DNA of 64,000 nt from Actinostola sp. cb2023 (Eukaryota; Cnidaria; Anthozoa; Actiniaria; Actinostolidae). The stretch covers positions 1-64,000 of the forward strand of contig JAUJYZ010001594.1 of the NCBI GenBank assembly GCA_033675265.1, in the 5' to 3' direction. A program made the position numbers and the translations under genes. The first letter of the stretch is position 1, and each line of letters opens with the position of its first letter. Under the pieces are notes generated by a model. That model searched no databases, had not been told where the DNA came from, and saw only the letters and a program-made list of their open reading frames with translations. This document shows positions 12,883-24,094 of this stretch, in pieces.

Positions 12883-13962
12883 ATGCTTTGCGCGAAAGTG
12901 AAAATCAAGATGGTGGACATAGATGAAGATTTTTCCGAGGAAGAGTTGATAACATTTTATTTCTACAGAGGCTTTCAGTACGATGAAATTCGCATGCTTC
13001 TCAGCAAAAGTCACAACCTAGAGATGAGTATTGCTACCCTTAAAAGGCGAATTAAAATGTATGGCCTTAGGAGACGTAATATTTCCTACAATTACGGCGA
13101 ACTTGAGAGGAAGATAAGAGAAATCGTGGATGGGCCTGGATGCTTGAAAGGCTATCGTTCTGTTTGGCACACACTTCAGCTGAAGGGTATCAGAGTACCT
13201 CGATTTGCAGTGCAATCGCTTTTACGTGACATCGATCCTGAAGGAACCAAGGAAAGAAAGGCTCATAGGCTCAAAAGAAGAACTTACCAAAACCCTGGCC
13301 CTAACTTTTCTTGGCATTGCGATGGATACGATAAACTTAAGCCATTTGGGTTCCCTATTCACGGCTGCGTAGATGGATTCAGCAGGAAGATGTTATGGCT
13401 TTGTGTCACTCGTTCAAACAGTAATCCAAATAGAATAGCCACTTTTTATTTAGATGCTCTTAAGGAATTTGGTGGATGTCCAGTTAACCTGATAACGGAC
13501 CTGGGAACAGAAAATGGAATAATGGCGGGAATTCACTCATTTTACAGAGATGATGCGACATGTCATAAGTATGTACCATCTCCAAGGAATCAAAGGATTG
13601 AATCCTGGTGGAGTAACTACAGGAAAAGCTCTTCAACTTGGTGGATCAATTTCTTTAAAGATCTGGTTGATCAGCAAAAGATAGACACTTCATCTGAATT
13701 AGAAATGGAGTGCTTGTGGTTCAGTTTCTCTGGCTTACTTCAGAGTTCCCTTGACGAGATCAAAGAAGAGTGGAATACCCATTACATTCGTGCCTCTAGG
13801 CACGATACCGTCAAAGGAAGACCCGACTCATTATACTATGTTCCTGAAATGCATGGGTTTTATTCAGATTTTATTTTACCTGTGTCAGAGGAGGAGATAA
13901 GAAAAGCAGAAATGGAGGTTGTTGCCAGCACAGATGACAATGATTATCAAGATTATTTTTAA
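12883..13962 (+). CDS. DDE transposase with IS3/retroviral-type integrase core
   Basis: One exon of 359 codons. Residues about 28-62 look like a helix-turn-helix region. The catalytic core has D147 (WHCDGYDKL), D206 (ITDLGTEN) and E240 (QRIESWW), a DD33E spacing that fits the rve/IS3-like fold. Such enzymes cut and join transposon ends in the nucleus. The tail is acidic and ends at 13962. An alternative start at codon 10 (MVDIDEDF) has similar merit. The frame is intact and all three catalytic residues are present, so the enzyme may be active. It sits next to the left TIR, reads inward, and is convergent with the minus-strand HECT-like gene. It is not a retroviral polyprotein, since no protease, reverse transcriptase or LTR is nearby. 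Confidence 0.88.
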   Translation: MLCAKVKIKMVDIDEDFSEEELITFYFYRGFQYDEIRMLLSKSHNLEMSIATLKRRIKMYGLRRRNISYNYGELERKIREIVDGPGCLKGYRSVWHTLQLKGIRVPRFAVQSLLRDIDPEGTKERKAHRLKRRTYQNPGPNFSWHCDGYDKLKPFGFPIHGCVDGFSRKMLWLCVTRSNSNPNRIATFYLDALKEFGGCPVNLITDLGTENGIMAGIHSFYRDDATCHKYVPSPRNQRIESWWSNYRKSSSTWWINFFKDLVDQQKIDTSSELEMECLWFSFSGLLQSSLDEIKEEWNTHYIRASRHDTVKGRPDSLYYVPEMHGFYSDFILPVSEEEIRKAEMEVVASTDDNDYQDYF

Positions 13963-14583
13963 ATATGTAATGAAGGAAAGTGGTTTGTCTCCCCCAGCTA
14001 ATTGGAGAGAGGGTTTGCAACTTTATTCTTCACTCCTGGATTATGCTTGTAATGGTGCTTGATTTATCTTACTCTTTATGTTACCATAATATTACATGTG
14101 GACCACCATACATTTACATTACATGTAGACCTAACAGGGACAATGCAAGTACCCTTGAGTGTTTATAGGTACTATATTGATTTTGCCTTCTCACTTGAGA
14201 GCTTACATGTAAAGGAAATGGAAGTTGATTGGATTACCTACCATCATGCTTTGCAAGCATGAAAAGTTTCTAACAGAAGGGAAGCCATTCAAGTACAGCA
14301 TTGTACACTTGTTAATGGAACAATACATTTTTGATGTCTGTTCCATTCTAGCATGTCTTATAACCTGTAGGTTTTATACCCTTTTTAATTCATGGATATG
14401 CAAAGCTTATGCATGTATCAATTCCAGCTGTTACCATCCCCCCCCCCCCCCCCCCCCCCCCCCACCCCCGGGGGTGACATTTTTCCTTCAAACTCATTTA
14501 GATCTAACATATATGACAAACTGGAAATGTAATGACCTGAGCACAGGCTTCTGCGTCAGTGGTAAACATGGTATGCTTACCTA
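13963..14583. other. Spacer between the two transposon genes, with poly-C tract
   Basis: No coding signal. A run of about 25 C starts near 14439. The segment 14486-14580 is a diverged copy of 14639-14719, the 3' end of the HECT-like coding region, so the end of that gene has been partly duplicated in tandem. Confidence 0.6.
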
Positions 14584-17500
14584 TTACCAAAGGCTTGCCC
14601 TTTGCAAAATGCAAGTAAACATTATTCGCTTAAACTCATTTGGATCTACCATATGACAAACTGGAAATGTAATGACCTGAGCACATGCTCCTACTAGTGG
14701 AAAACATATGGTGTGTTTGGGATCTCTTGTAAGACAATCATGGTCAAACTTGACCGAGACACAGAGCCTCTGGCCATCTAATGGTTGTGTGTTTTGGCCT
14801 GTCAGCCAACCTAGAATACCAGCAGGAGATATGTCAGCTGATTGGACCTGAGGACACTGGTCATTATCATCGCCAGCATCATCTTTTTCGTTCCAGGCTA
14901 TTTCTTCAGTGAAGCCAGTGATAGTTTCATCTTCTGTGGACATGATGAAGTCTTGCAAGTTGTCAAAAATGGCCTCCTCTCTAGATCTTCGACTTGATCC
15001 TTGTTCTGACAAATCTGGACTGAGTAAAGATACCACATAATTGGCGTCAACTGTATTTGTCTGGCAAACAAATAGCTTCTTGCCCAACTCAATATTGTCT
15101 TCTAAAGCTTTACTCAGACCAAATAAGCTTAAGCCCTTCTTAAATTCTTTCAAGTACACTAGGCGCCTGCTTACAATGCTGACCCTAACTGTGCCAATGA
15201 TGTCCACTGTGTGTTTCTCATCAATTATCCCATTATAGCCATGGTCAATTATGACATCTTGATTAGCCACTGGGTCAACCCTTATCTTCTCTAATAGTTC
15301 ATTGTCCTTCATTGTGAAGTAGTCGTCAGTAAGTTGGGTGAGATCTACTTCTTCTGGCTTGACCAACATGTTATACACAGACTCTTCAAAGAAGGCTGGT
15401 GCTGGTCCTCCTTGAGCAACACTTACAGCAGCTACTTGCCCTGAGGTAAGAAATGTCTCATTATGCACATGCAACATTGAATCCACAGGACTCCCACCTG
15501 CAAACAATTCCTGCCGAATACCATCAATAACAGTGGTCAAGAATTCTTTGGCCATTGCTCCATTGTCGATACCGTATTCGCCTGCAAAGTGCACAGTTAG
15601 GACACTTTCTGAAGAGCTTTTGCTTGTAGCTCTCTTCCAGATGTTAAGGACTCTTTGTATAGAGGCCCCCCTCCTGAGAACAATGAAGAATTGCTTAGTG
15701 TTGTCTATCGCGCTCTTTAAATGAGTTACCAAGCTTTCACAACTAGAAAATTGCATTTCCCTTGACTTGTCAGCATTAGCAGGATTGGCTTGAGGGTATG
15801 TTTGGGCTTGCCCATGAAAACTCTTGGTTCAGTTCTTCTTGGATTTGTATGGCTAACATTTCATCATTACTGACATAATGTACTTTCTTAGGTGGTGGCT
15901 CATTCCCATTGCCATCAACACCAATTGCATTTCCATTGAAGCTTCCATTATCAGCACTTTCACTTCCTGAGCTTCTATACCCCACCACTCTCACTTGCCT
16001 GTATGTCACTTTGAGTACATAAGTAAAAGACAATGCGCTTATAGTCTTTTCCTGTTTCATCATGGTACTTCTCTAGACAAAAAAAGTCTTTTGTGCCAGG
16101 CATAAATTGAGCTAGGCTTCCACTCTCATAGACCAACACATACTCCTCTCCCTCAATATAACAATTGTTGTAATATGCTTTGAACTTTGCTTCGGCCTTT
16201 ATCAGTATGTCCATGTAAGAAGATTTATTGGAAACTTTCACAATGGCCCTCTTTCCTCTCACTGGTTTAAGGACATCATCTTTAAGTTGCATTAAACCAA
16301 TTGAAATAACAACTTCCATCTCCTTGTCTGGATTTTCTTTGTTTTTACTGACTTTCTGTTTCCATTGCTTCCCTTTAGCTTTAAGGAAAACTCTTCAATG
16401 AATTAACTTGTTTCTTGCTTTGACTAGTACCTGCAAGTTGATTGAAAATGTCATTAGTGTTTCATAATATATGGAATTGGATAATAGATGTATACAGCAT
16501 CAGATAGTCTTCAGTTTGCCCCAACAGTCAAGTTACCCATAACATTTGGATCATATTATGCATTTATCACAAAACATTATGTATATAGATCAATTTCACT
16601 TGTCAAGTCCAACATAGAATTATGATTCCTTGCAAAATTGGAAGTCAATCGGGTGAAGATAGCACAAGCAATCTATTCCTGTCCACGTGATTACAATGAA
16701 ATTCTTCCAAAACAACGTTGAACTTCACATGCAGATAAATCTTGAATTTTTGCTCTCATTTATTTATTTATTTATAAGCAATACTTATACAGGCGGTCAA
16801 TTTAAGCTGAGGCTAGTTTAAATGGAGGTCTGAGTATTAACTAATTAAATAAAATAAAAAACTATACATAATGTCCAAACATTTGCAGGGAGTTCTAAAG
16901 TCATCTTACTTCTCGAATGTACTGTACCTGGTAACTGTGAAGGCTCCTCATTATTCAGCCGATGAGGGAGGTGGGGATTCACATTTTCAGGTAGCTCTGT
17001 AGAAAAAGTGAACCAGTTAAAATATTCATGGTACAGCTGATGCAAACAGAGTTGCTTGAGAAAAAATGAACAGCTGAGGAGGGTAGATTTTCTTTGCAAG
17101 TCCCATTTTTTCAGTCATTAAATTATACCTGTTTGTTGATTAAAATTTGGGAACCCGCACTTGTGGCATTGAAACTCATCATCTTCTGAGTATAGGCGGA
17201 AACAGCCACTAGAGGAGACATGTAATCCAGCAGAAAGCAATTCTGCCTCATAGCCACATAATGGACATGTTTCGTTGTCTATCTGTCCAACTCCATACTT
17301 TCTCTCCAACTCATCAATCACATCAGCTATATATGAATGCATAGAAAAAACCTAAATTACCAATTTAAGTCCAATTTAAGCCAAACATTAAATTTAAGCC
17401 AAACATTGCCTAGTGTGTTTCAGAAAATTGGAATACCCTCTGGGTGCTGTTTCACAAAACAAACTTTATTCAGGGCCCAGGGGGGGGTACTCCGTATTGA

Positions 17501-18539
17501 AAGTGACGGGGAGGTGCAAATGACGTCATAAATTAAAAACCCCAAAAATACCTCTGCAGTGAAGCAAAACCCAAAAAATCCATCACACCTTCCCGTCACT
17601 GTCAATACGGAATACCCCCCATGGGATTCAGGGAATTTTGTGAAGCAGCACTCTGAGGCCTTGGCCTAGGGGTAATTTGGTACTTGCAATAGAATCACTA
17701 CATGGGTATTTGAGACAGTACATATAGAAATGGATACTAGAGTCATTTTCCTATGAGTGGGAAACCTATGGCACGGAGTTATGGTCACGGTGCAGAATCA
17801 AAGACATTCTATTCAACCAATCGCAGTGCACAAAATCATCACTCAACCAATCAGAATGCTTGGATATGGCATGATGATGGCGCGATACGGTCACGGTAAG
17901 GCACGAACCCTACCAGACATGTAACTACTTCCCACTCATACGAAAACAACTCTATAATAGGGTAATAATTGGATTAGTTATTTTCTGAAAAATTAAGAGA
18001 AGTGACTCCCAGGGGTATTTTTTGGGAGATAGGAAACATCTGACAAAAAAAATCTCCTGGGTTTCCGAGGATGTCCTAGGTATGGATATTTTCTGGAACT
18101 ACACATTGTATCCAGGACTTTTATGCTAATTTGTGTCTCTTGTTTGCTTGGGTAATTTGAGTATTTGGTAATTAGAGAGAACACGAGGACCTTTCTTTAT
18201 AAAACCAAAGCCAAAAACATCTCGGCTAAACTTCAGAATACCCCGCAACTAATTTGCATAACAATAGAACCTATTGTATTTTGCGTCGTTTTCAAAGAGT
18301 GCTGCTATAAGAGCTTGACTAGTTGCGGGGTATTCTGAAGTTGCTCCAACATCTCAAGACCCGAGTATCGCAATGACCATCGTTCAACACGTGGAAAGTT
18401 CATTATCGTTTAGTCGGCATATTTGTTGCAGTAGGTTGTGAGTTTGTACTCATTCAACGCAAATGTACTCACCTTGACCGCAGTTATGACAATATCGGGC
18501 CTCGCTAGCCGTCTTTACTCCGCATTTTGAGCAAAACAT
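14584..18539 (-). CDS. Transposon-borne zinc-ribbon and HECT-like E3 ligase, spliced, with three 1-base shifts
   Basis: I join four exons: 18539-18473, 17326-17129, 16996-16928 and 16430-14584. All junctions have GT/AG and consistent phase 1. The N-terminus (MFCSKCG...CHNCG, residues 2-21) is a classic zinc ribbon. A second Cys-pair region (CPLCG...CHKCG) lies at about residues 43-81. The C-terminal part resembles HECT ubiquitin ligases: GEYGIDNGAMAKEF in the N-lobe and GACAQVITFPV, whose Cys sits about 33 residues from the end, where the HECT catalytic Cys is expected. The last exon carries one extra base in three 4-base homopolymers (16387-16390, 15980-15983, 15817-15820). Removing them gives exactly 726 codons. 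So this is either a recently broken gene or assembly error. Its role for the transposon is unknown. A G2E3-like host origin is possible. Confidence 0.75.
17327..18472. repeat. HECT-like gene intron 1, loaded with nested MITEs
   Basis: Three foldback elements lie in this intron. 17478-17624 has arms starting near GGTACTCCGTATTGAAAGTG. 17738-17954 has TIRs starting TAGAGTC and a relative at 42684-42895. 18229-18340 has arms built on CTTCAGAATACCCCGCAACT. They inserted into the transposon, so it is older than these insertions. None contains a gene. Confidence 0.72.
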
Positions 18540-18639
18540 TATGTACTACTTTGATGATCTTTCATTTTGAACTTCAAAATGGCGATGATGTGGAAGAATT
18601 ACCCATGATGCCTTGCTAGTGTAACTGTAGGGCCAGGCC

Positions 18640-18987
18640 TTCAACTCGTATTGTTCACTTCCGCCGTGGGCTTTTGTTTAATGCCGTGGGCTTTTGTTTA
18701 ATGCCGTGGGCTTTTGTTTAATGCCGTGGGCTTTTGTTTAATGCCGTGAGTTTTTGTTTATTGCCGTGAGTTTTTGTTTATTGCCGTGAGCTTTTGTTTA
18801 ATGCCGTGGGCTTTTGTTTATTGCCGTGGGCTTTTGTTTATTGCCGTGGGCTTTTGTTTATTGCCGTGGGCTTTTGTTTATTGCCGTGGGCTTTTGTTTA
18901 TTGCCGTGGGCTTTTGTTTATTGCCGTGGGCTTTTGTTTATTGCCGTGGGCTTTTGTTTATTGCCGTGATACTTGTGGGCCACCGTA
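18640..18987 (-). repeat. Right TIR with about fifteen 20-bp iterations
   Basis: This is the inverted counterpart of the left TIR with the same tip and the same inner unique segment. Its array is about 100 bp longer, which is five extra 20-bp units. Long open frames in the array simply translate the repeat and are not genes. The difference in copy number points to slippage or recombination after or during transposition. Confidence 0.88.
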
Positions 18988-18993
18988 GTTGTG

Positions 18994-20206
18994 TGCTACT
19001 AACTTGATTTCTTCATCTGTCGATGGCTGGAGTCTAGAAACAAAATATGGAAACTGAACGTTAGTTATTTAATAGTGTACAGTATGTGGTTCTAATTGTG
19101 AACAGTTCTAATTGTGAACACTTTTCAGTAAAAGTGCCGTTTTTATACCGTAAAGTTAAGATCGACAAAAAATATTTTACCCGAGCAAATATTGATTTAT
19201 TTTCAATCATTCAATGCTATTTTGGGCTTCGTGACATTTATTGCTCGCAAAATTTCAACTTTGACGGCAAGGTAAAGCTGACGACTGTTGTTTACAAATT
19301 CCGATTTTAAGCGCGCGCCTTTAAGATTCTCAGTGGCAAAGTTCGCATATTTTATTTCTAAAAACGCAGTTTTGAGTTTGTTTTTATATGAGCTAAAAGG
19401 TAAATAATAACACTCTTCTTTACAGAACAATATTTAGAAAATAGTTGAAAATGAACGAGCAGCATCGGAATTAATGAAAAATTGTGCGTGTTTTTGCGAT
19501 GTGCATCTAATTGTAAACATGCATATGCTCACGCATAACTTGGCACTTTTAGCTTCATAACATATGTAGTTCTTAAGACTGGATAGAGTAAAATTGCCGC
19601 TAATGTACCTGCACTGGTACAATAGCAAATATTGAGAAGGAAATATGTATAAGAAGTCCGCGTTTGTGATACAAATTTGCGCCATTGCGTTGTTGTGATG
19701 AACTGCATGCATCAATGAACATGCGAACACGTCAGCAAATTAGCGTTGCCGTCTGACTAATTCACTTCGTTTTAACATTTTTCTAGCATTCGTATCGAAA
19801 TAACACGAACATAAATATTGTTTTAAGACAACTTGCAACTTGTACATCGAATTGCAAGGCTAGAAATCGATTATAATACACAGTATTAAGCCATTAAAAA
19901 GCAAGCCAAAAGTGTTCACAATTACAAACACCTGTTCACCATTAGAACCACCAACGGACATGATATAATAAAATATATTTAGAAAAGTTCAATAATAAAT
20001 ACAACGAAACTTAATCACATGTTAGCTGAAGTGTATAGAGCTAATTCATAGCAAATGTTCAGGATAATCGTACCATATGTTGACGAGAAATATCATCAAG
20101 TGCAAAAAGTGTTCACAATATATTAGATTCTCGTACGCATTCAAAGCGCGCGAAAACATGTTAAATTTGCATAAATGGCGGGCGCGCACGAGTTCACAAT
20201 AGACCT
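18994..20206. repeat. No gene; element 19086-19953 with inverted ends
   Basis: The ends GTGGTTCTAATTGTGAACA (19086) and the inverted form near 19952 bracket about 870 bp of AT-rich sequence. The left end repeats the TCTAATTGTGAACA motif twice. No transposase frame is visible. It is likely a non-autonomous DNA element; the ends are approximate. Confidence 0.55.
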
Positions 20207-20515
20207 TTTTACCGATACGGCGGCCATTTTGGATACATTATGGGATGCCCAGGGTGCAAATGACCCAAAAACTGTAGAGAGTGGAGTCGCGTCAATATAT
20301 TATTTTTCTATGTCACGCCAGCCATAGTGTTGTATGACTTAATATCTACATGTTTTGTGTATTGTTGTATAATTTTGTACAAATTCATTGCTTTAAATTA
20401 GATTTTCGTAGTTTTTCATGGCCAAATGGTTACTACATGTTACGCTTGCACCCTGGGCATCCCATAATTTCTCCATAATTCAAGATGGCCGCCGTATCGG
20501 TAAAAAGGTCTATTG
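20207..20515. mobile_element. MITE of about 309 bp
   Basis: The termini CAATAGACCTTTTTACCGAT and their inverse enclose AT-rich sequence. The next-inner inverted segments (GGCGGCCAT and GGGATGCCCAGGGTGCAA) also pair, so the whole element folds into a hairpin. No coding content. Confidence 0.75.
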
Positions 20516-20647
20516 CAGCGTGGAGTTCAAAGCTTCAACATCAATGTCGTAAAAACTCTAATTTATAAAAAGATTTGAGCAAATTTGGACGACGCTTGCT
20601 TTGCCTAATTCAAGTTTCCAAAAACTCACAAATCATAGTTTGAAGTA

Positions 20648-21442
20648 ATGCACCTATCATAGTTAACCCCGTGGGGGGGGAGTGCGGGCAAGGGGTGGGG
20701 ATTTGAAAGTGTTGGAGGTCCCCTCAGTCGGGCATTTGATTGTTTGCTGCGTCCCGAGGGTCGAGGCATTTGATCTGACCGTGAAGTGACTGAGCTCTAG
20801 TTGCAGGCATGGTTACCAAGCATCTGTACATGTGCTTTCGGGCTTTCAGTACTTTCGGTACTTTCAGTACTTGCAGTTCGAAAAGAACCAAGAGGTGAGT
20901 TTATATTGAGACTTTTATCTGCAATTTTCAATCATCATACAAGAAATTGTTTGTTTTGAGGAAGTATGTACTCCCAGGTATATAATTGGACAGAAATGAT
21001 CAAGTGTTTGTACATTAAAAACGGCTGGTTTGCCATGTATGACCGACCGATTCAGCGATTGTGCACGTCATGCCAAAAGGAAGAACCTGATGGCCAAGAA
21101 CAGCCAATTTATTAGATTTGCTGTGACAGTTGTGGCCTTTGGCACCATATGGTTTGCGTTGGAATTTATGGCGATGAAACACCAGATCACTGGCAGTGCT
21201 CTACCTGTATGGAGTCATGGGAGGAGTGAAGGGCATGTTTTCTATTTGTTCCCTCACTTTCAAGAGAAAAAAAGAGATGACATGTTTTGAATGGATATGG
21301 AAATAGTTGTTTCTGCCCTTCGGGGTGGGTCTTTTTTCATTCATTTGATCTGAATTTTCCTCACCCTCGGGATTTTGAACAAAATTTGTAGCTCTTGATC
21401 AAATCCCCACCCCTTGCACTCCCCCCCCCCCCCCCCCCCCCG

Positions 21443-21477
<35 letters not shown>

Positions 21478-21501
21478 GGGGTTAACTTTGATAGGTGCAT
21501 A
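20648..21501. mobile_element. Non-autonomous element with G/C-tract TIRs carrying a PHD fragment
   Basis: The left end TGCACCTATCATAGTTAAC is followed by poly-G and a purine-rich arm. The right end is the inverse, with an expanded C tract of about 55 bases at 21421-21475. The interior holds a degenerate PHD-finger segment, described separately. The structure suggests capture of a host exon by a DNA transposon. Confidence 0.65.
20990..21229 (+). pseudogene. PHD zinc-finger fragment
   Basis: In the frame through TGC at 21062 the translation shows the PHD spacing: C-x2-C (CTSC), then CCDSCGLWHHMVC, then WQCSTC. This ends in a stop at 21227-21229. An in-frame TAG at about 21110 interrupts the finger between the first and second Cys pairs. 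PHD fingers read histone tails in the nucleus. This copy sits inside a repeat, lacks other exons and is probably a captured exon. The TAG could instead be an intron end, because TTATTAG resembles an acceptor, but no partner exon was found. Confidence 0.6.
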
Positions 21502-22071
21502 ACTCTCTTCGAGCAATTTAAAACCTTTACAAATAGAATAAAAAGTGTATAGCTAGTGAAATGATTGAACAGAAACTCTCAAATACCTAGCATAGAACTG
21601 GATACTTTGAGCCGAAAACTTAAGTTTTGCAGCGACCCAAATAAACCATACGAGAACTTGCACTGTTGTTGTACTTTTAAATCTAATTTGTATTGAAATA
21701 GAACTCTACGCGTAGAAATTCTAAGAGATTCAAGAGAGATAATTTCTAGCTTTTCTTGCCTTTTAGAAACGCAATATGCAGACAGTACAGTAAAACTATA
21801 GACACAAGTAGCAACTCAACTTACCTGGATCAATTAAGTCTTGTCGATGTTTGAAGGCAAATCTGCTCGACATTGAAATACCTACTTGTTATCACGTGGT
21901 ATGTAAATGTCATTGAAATGTTGTTCGACCAATGAGAATGAAAGAAATTCAGTGGGCGTTCTGGTAGCGCCGTCTGATTGGTCGAGAAGAAGTAGGCGGG
22001 AAAGACTCTCAGGCGAGGGAAATGTTTTCAGCACGAAGGAATGTGAACAGTCTTAATCAGCAGCGCAGAAA
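21502..22071. other. No recognisable gene
   Basis: Unique-looking AT-rich sequence between the PHD-bearing element and the microsatellite. No inverted repeats, open frames or motifs that I can support. Confidence 0.5.
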
Positions 22072-22318
<247 letters not shown>

Positions 22319-22588
22319 AAGGAAGAATGAAAGAAAATAAGAGGAGACTAGAAATAAATAGATAAAAGAAAAGAACTAAAGTGAATAATATTCATCCATT
22401 CATCCTTTCATCATTTCATCCATTCAGTCTGCTTCACTTTGTTATCTGTATGACATCATAGTGTGGTTCATACTGGCATACATTGAATATATCAATGAAA
22501 CTTTTATTGTATTAATTTTATTGTACAATAATTAATGCTCTACGCTCTATAAATTATAACCTTATCGTTATGCTTTCTACAAGATTAA

Positions 22589-23713
22589 AGGGGCACTGTC
22601 ACGACGCGCGCATGCGTCAATTTTAATGATATTCAGAGATTTTAATGATATGCAGAGGTCAACGAACTCGTCTGTGTTTACGAAGAGAATCGCGCTAGTA
22701 AATTTCAATGTGTTTTGAAAGTGTTTTACGATCAAGTTTTCGCAGAGTGCTTCCAAGTTATTCAGAATATACAACCTTTACAGCGTGTGACCTAAATATT
22801 TCATGAAATAAGTACTTATTATAGCGACTTCTGGTGAAGGAACGGCATAAATAGCAGACAATCCGAGGTGACAATAGGTCTCAGATGAAGTTATTCACAT
22901 TTCACATCGCTAAAAACCAAGTCCATATTACTTCTTTGCTTCAAAAAAGACTAACGAAGATGTACATGTCACTACTGTATAAGGTACTCGTGTTTTCTTA
23001 AATTGTAAGAGTACAAAAGAGTGCAAAAAGAATTGCACAATATAATTCCCGTGTGAAAAGTATAATCACTGAGTTCTCTTTGCCGTTGTGTCACTACTTC
23101 CAAACCTCGCAGAAATAAAAACTCATACAATGTGACAGTTGTTTGCAATAGCTTCAGTACATGCATATGAACTCGAAGGAATACATTGATATGATGTATG
23201 CAACTGAGTTCTTTTTGAGAACATAATAATTCGAGTGAATAAGTCAATGAACGCGTTGTCAAACATTGTTGTTGTCGTTCGGAATACTTTCCTACCTCCT
23301 TTGGTACTCCAGAGCTGTTAAAGAGAAGTATAGCGAACTCAGAATATGTAGTATAACCGTATTCTATCTTCCCAGTAAACCAAAACTTATAAACCTGTCG
23401 CCTGAATACATTCGTTGTCAACCACTACATCCCGGCGGCCGCCATGAGAAGCCATCGCCATCGCTCTCGCCGATTAAATAAAAAGCGTATAAAATTGGAC
23501 TTCAAACCAAAAATAACTACCTACAAATACGAAACAACAATCAATCTAAGTACTGAATAAGTATCATCTTCTAGAGTGCAAGGATTACAATGATATAACT
23601 CGATATATTAACACACTGAATTTGAATTTTCCTCGGGTCTCTTGAAAGCGTTGGTTAACGATTTCAAGATTGAAGACAAGATTCACGCATGCGCGTGTCG
23701 TGACAGTGCCCCT
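22589..23713. mobile_element. TTAA-flanked non-autonomous transposon, 1.1 kb
   Basis: TTAA at 22585-22588 and 23714-23717 flanks termini AGGGGCACTGTCACGAC and their inverse. The combined start TTAAAGGGG fits the TTAAAGGRR signature known from T2/Kolobok-type elements; piggyBac also uses TTAA. The interior frames, including a 149-codon minus-strand frame, show no transposase features. Confidence 0.8.
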
Positions 23714-23798
23714 TTAAAGACAACATTACACACATATAGAATATACAACTATTTTTAAAAAACTATCGCCCATCGCCTTTAATCTCTCCTATTGCATA

Positions 23799-24090
23799 CA
23801 GCTATTTCAAAAAAGGTTGGTGACGGTTTTGTTGCATCTTGCATCTTGCATACCAAGCCCGAAATGCACTGTGATGGGCGATGAGTCAGCGAAAGGTCAC
23901 AACAATTATATGGACTCTGGGAATTTCCCCAAACTTTGTCTTCGCAAATATGGAGCCGGCATATTTTCTTCTGTATGTGTCTATACGCTACTGACATTAA
24001 TATTTATATATGATCCACAATACATTTCGGGCTTGGCATGCAAGATGCAAGATGCAACAAAACCTTCACCAACCTTTTTTGAAATAGCTG
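23799..24090. mobile_element. MITE with TA duplication
   Basis: The termini CAGCTATTTCAAAAAAGGTTG and their inverse are flanked by TA. Inner arms contain a repeated GCATCTT/AAGATGC motif. TA target and CAG termini suggest the Tc1/mariner group. No coding content. It abuts a second mariner-type element. Confidence 0.8.
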
Positions 24091-24094
24091 TATA

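Larger units (their letters stand above)
12609..18987. mobile_element. Complete DNA transposon, IS3EU-like, 6.4 kb
   Basis: The ends are TACGGTGGCCCACAAGTATC and its reverse complement, and both flanks carry GTTGTG (12603-12608 and 18988-18993), a 6-bp target duplication. Each TIR contains an array of about 20-bp iterations (CACGGCAWTAAACAAAAGCC). Inside are a plus-strand DDE transposase related to IS3-type integrase cores and a minus-strand spliced gene with a zinc ribbon and a HECT-like domain. TAY-type termini and 6-bp duplications match what I recall of the eukaryotic IS3EU superfamily. The family name is from memory and should be checked. Boundaries are firm because TIR and duplication agree exactly. 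Confidence 0.88.

Noticed and set aside
12883..13962. Retroviral integrase as the source of the DDE protein
   Set aside because: No LTR, protease or reverse transcriptase is present, and the gene lies inside exact TIRs with a 6-bp duplication, which fits a DNA transposon.
18774..19007. Repetitive hydrophobic frames in the right TIR, and the array as a possible CRISPR
   Set aside because: The 20-bp units are contiguous with no variable spacers, lie in a transposon TIR and match the left end inverted; this is a eukaryotic sequence.
22972..23421. 149-codon minus-strand frame in the TTAA element
   Set aside because: No transposase motif, no repeat in other copies seen here, and composition like surrounding non-coding DNA.
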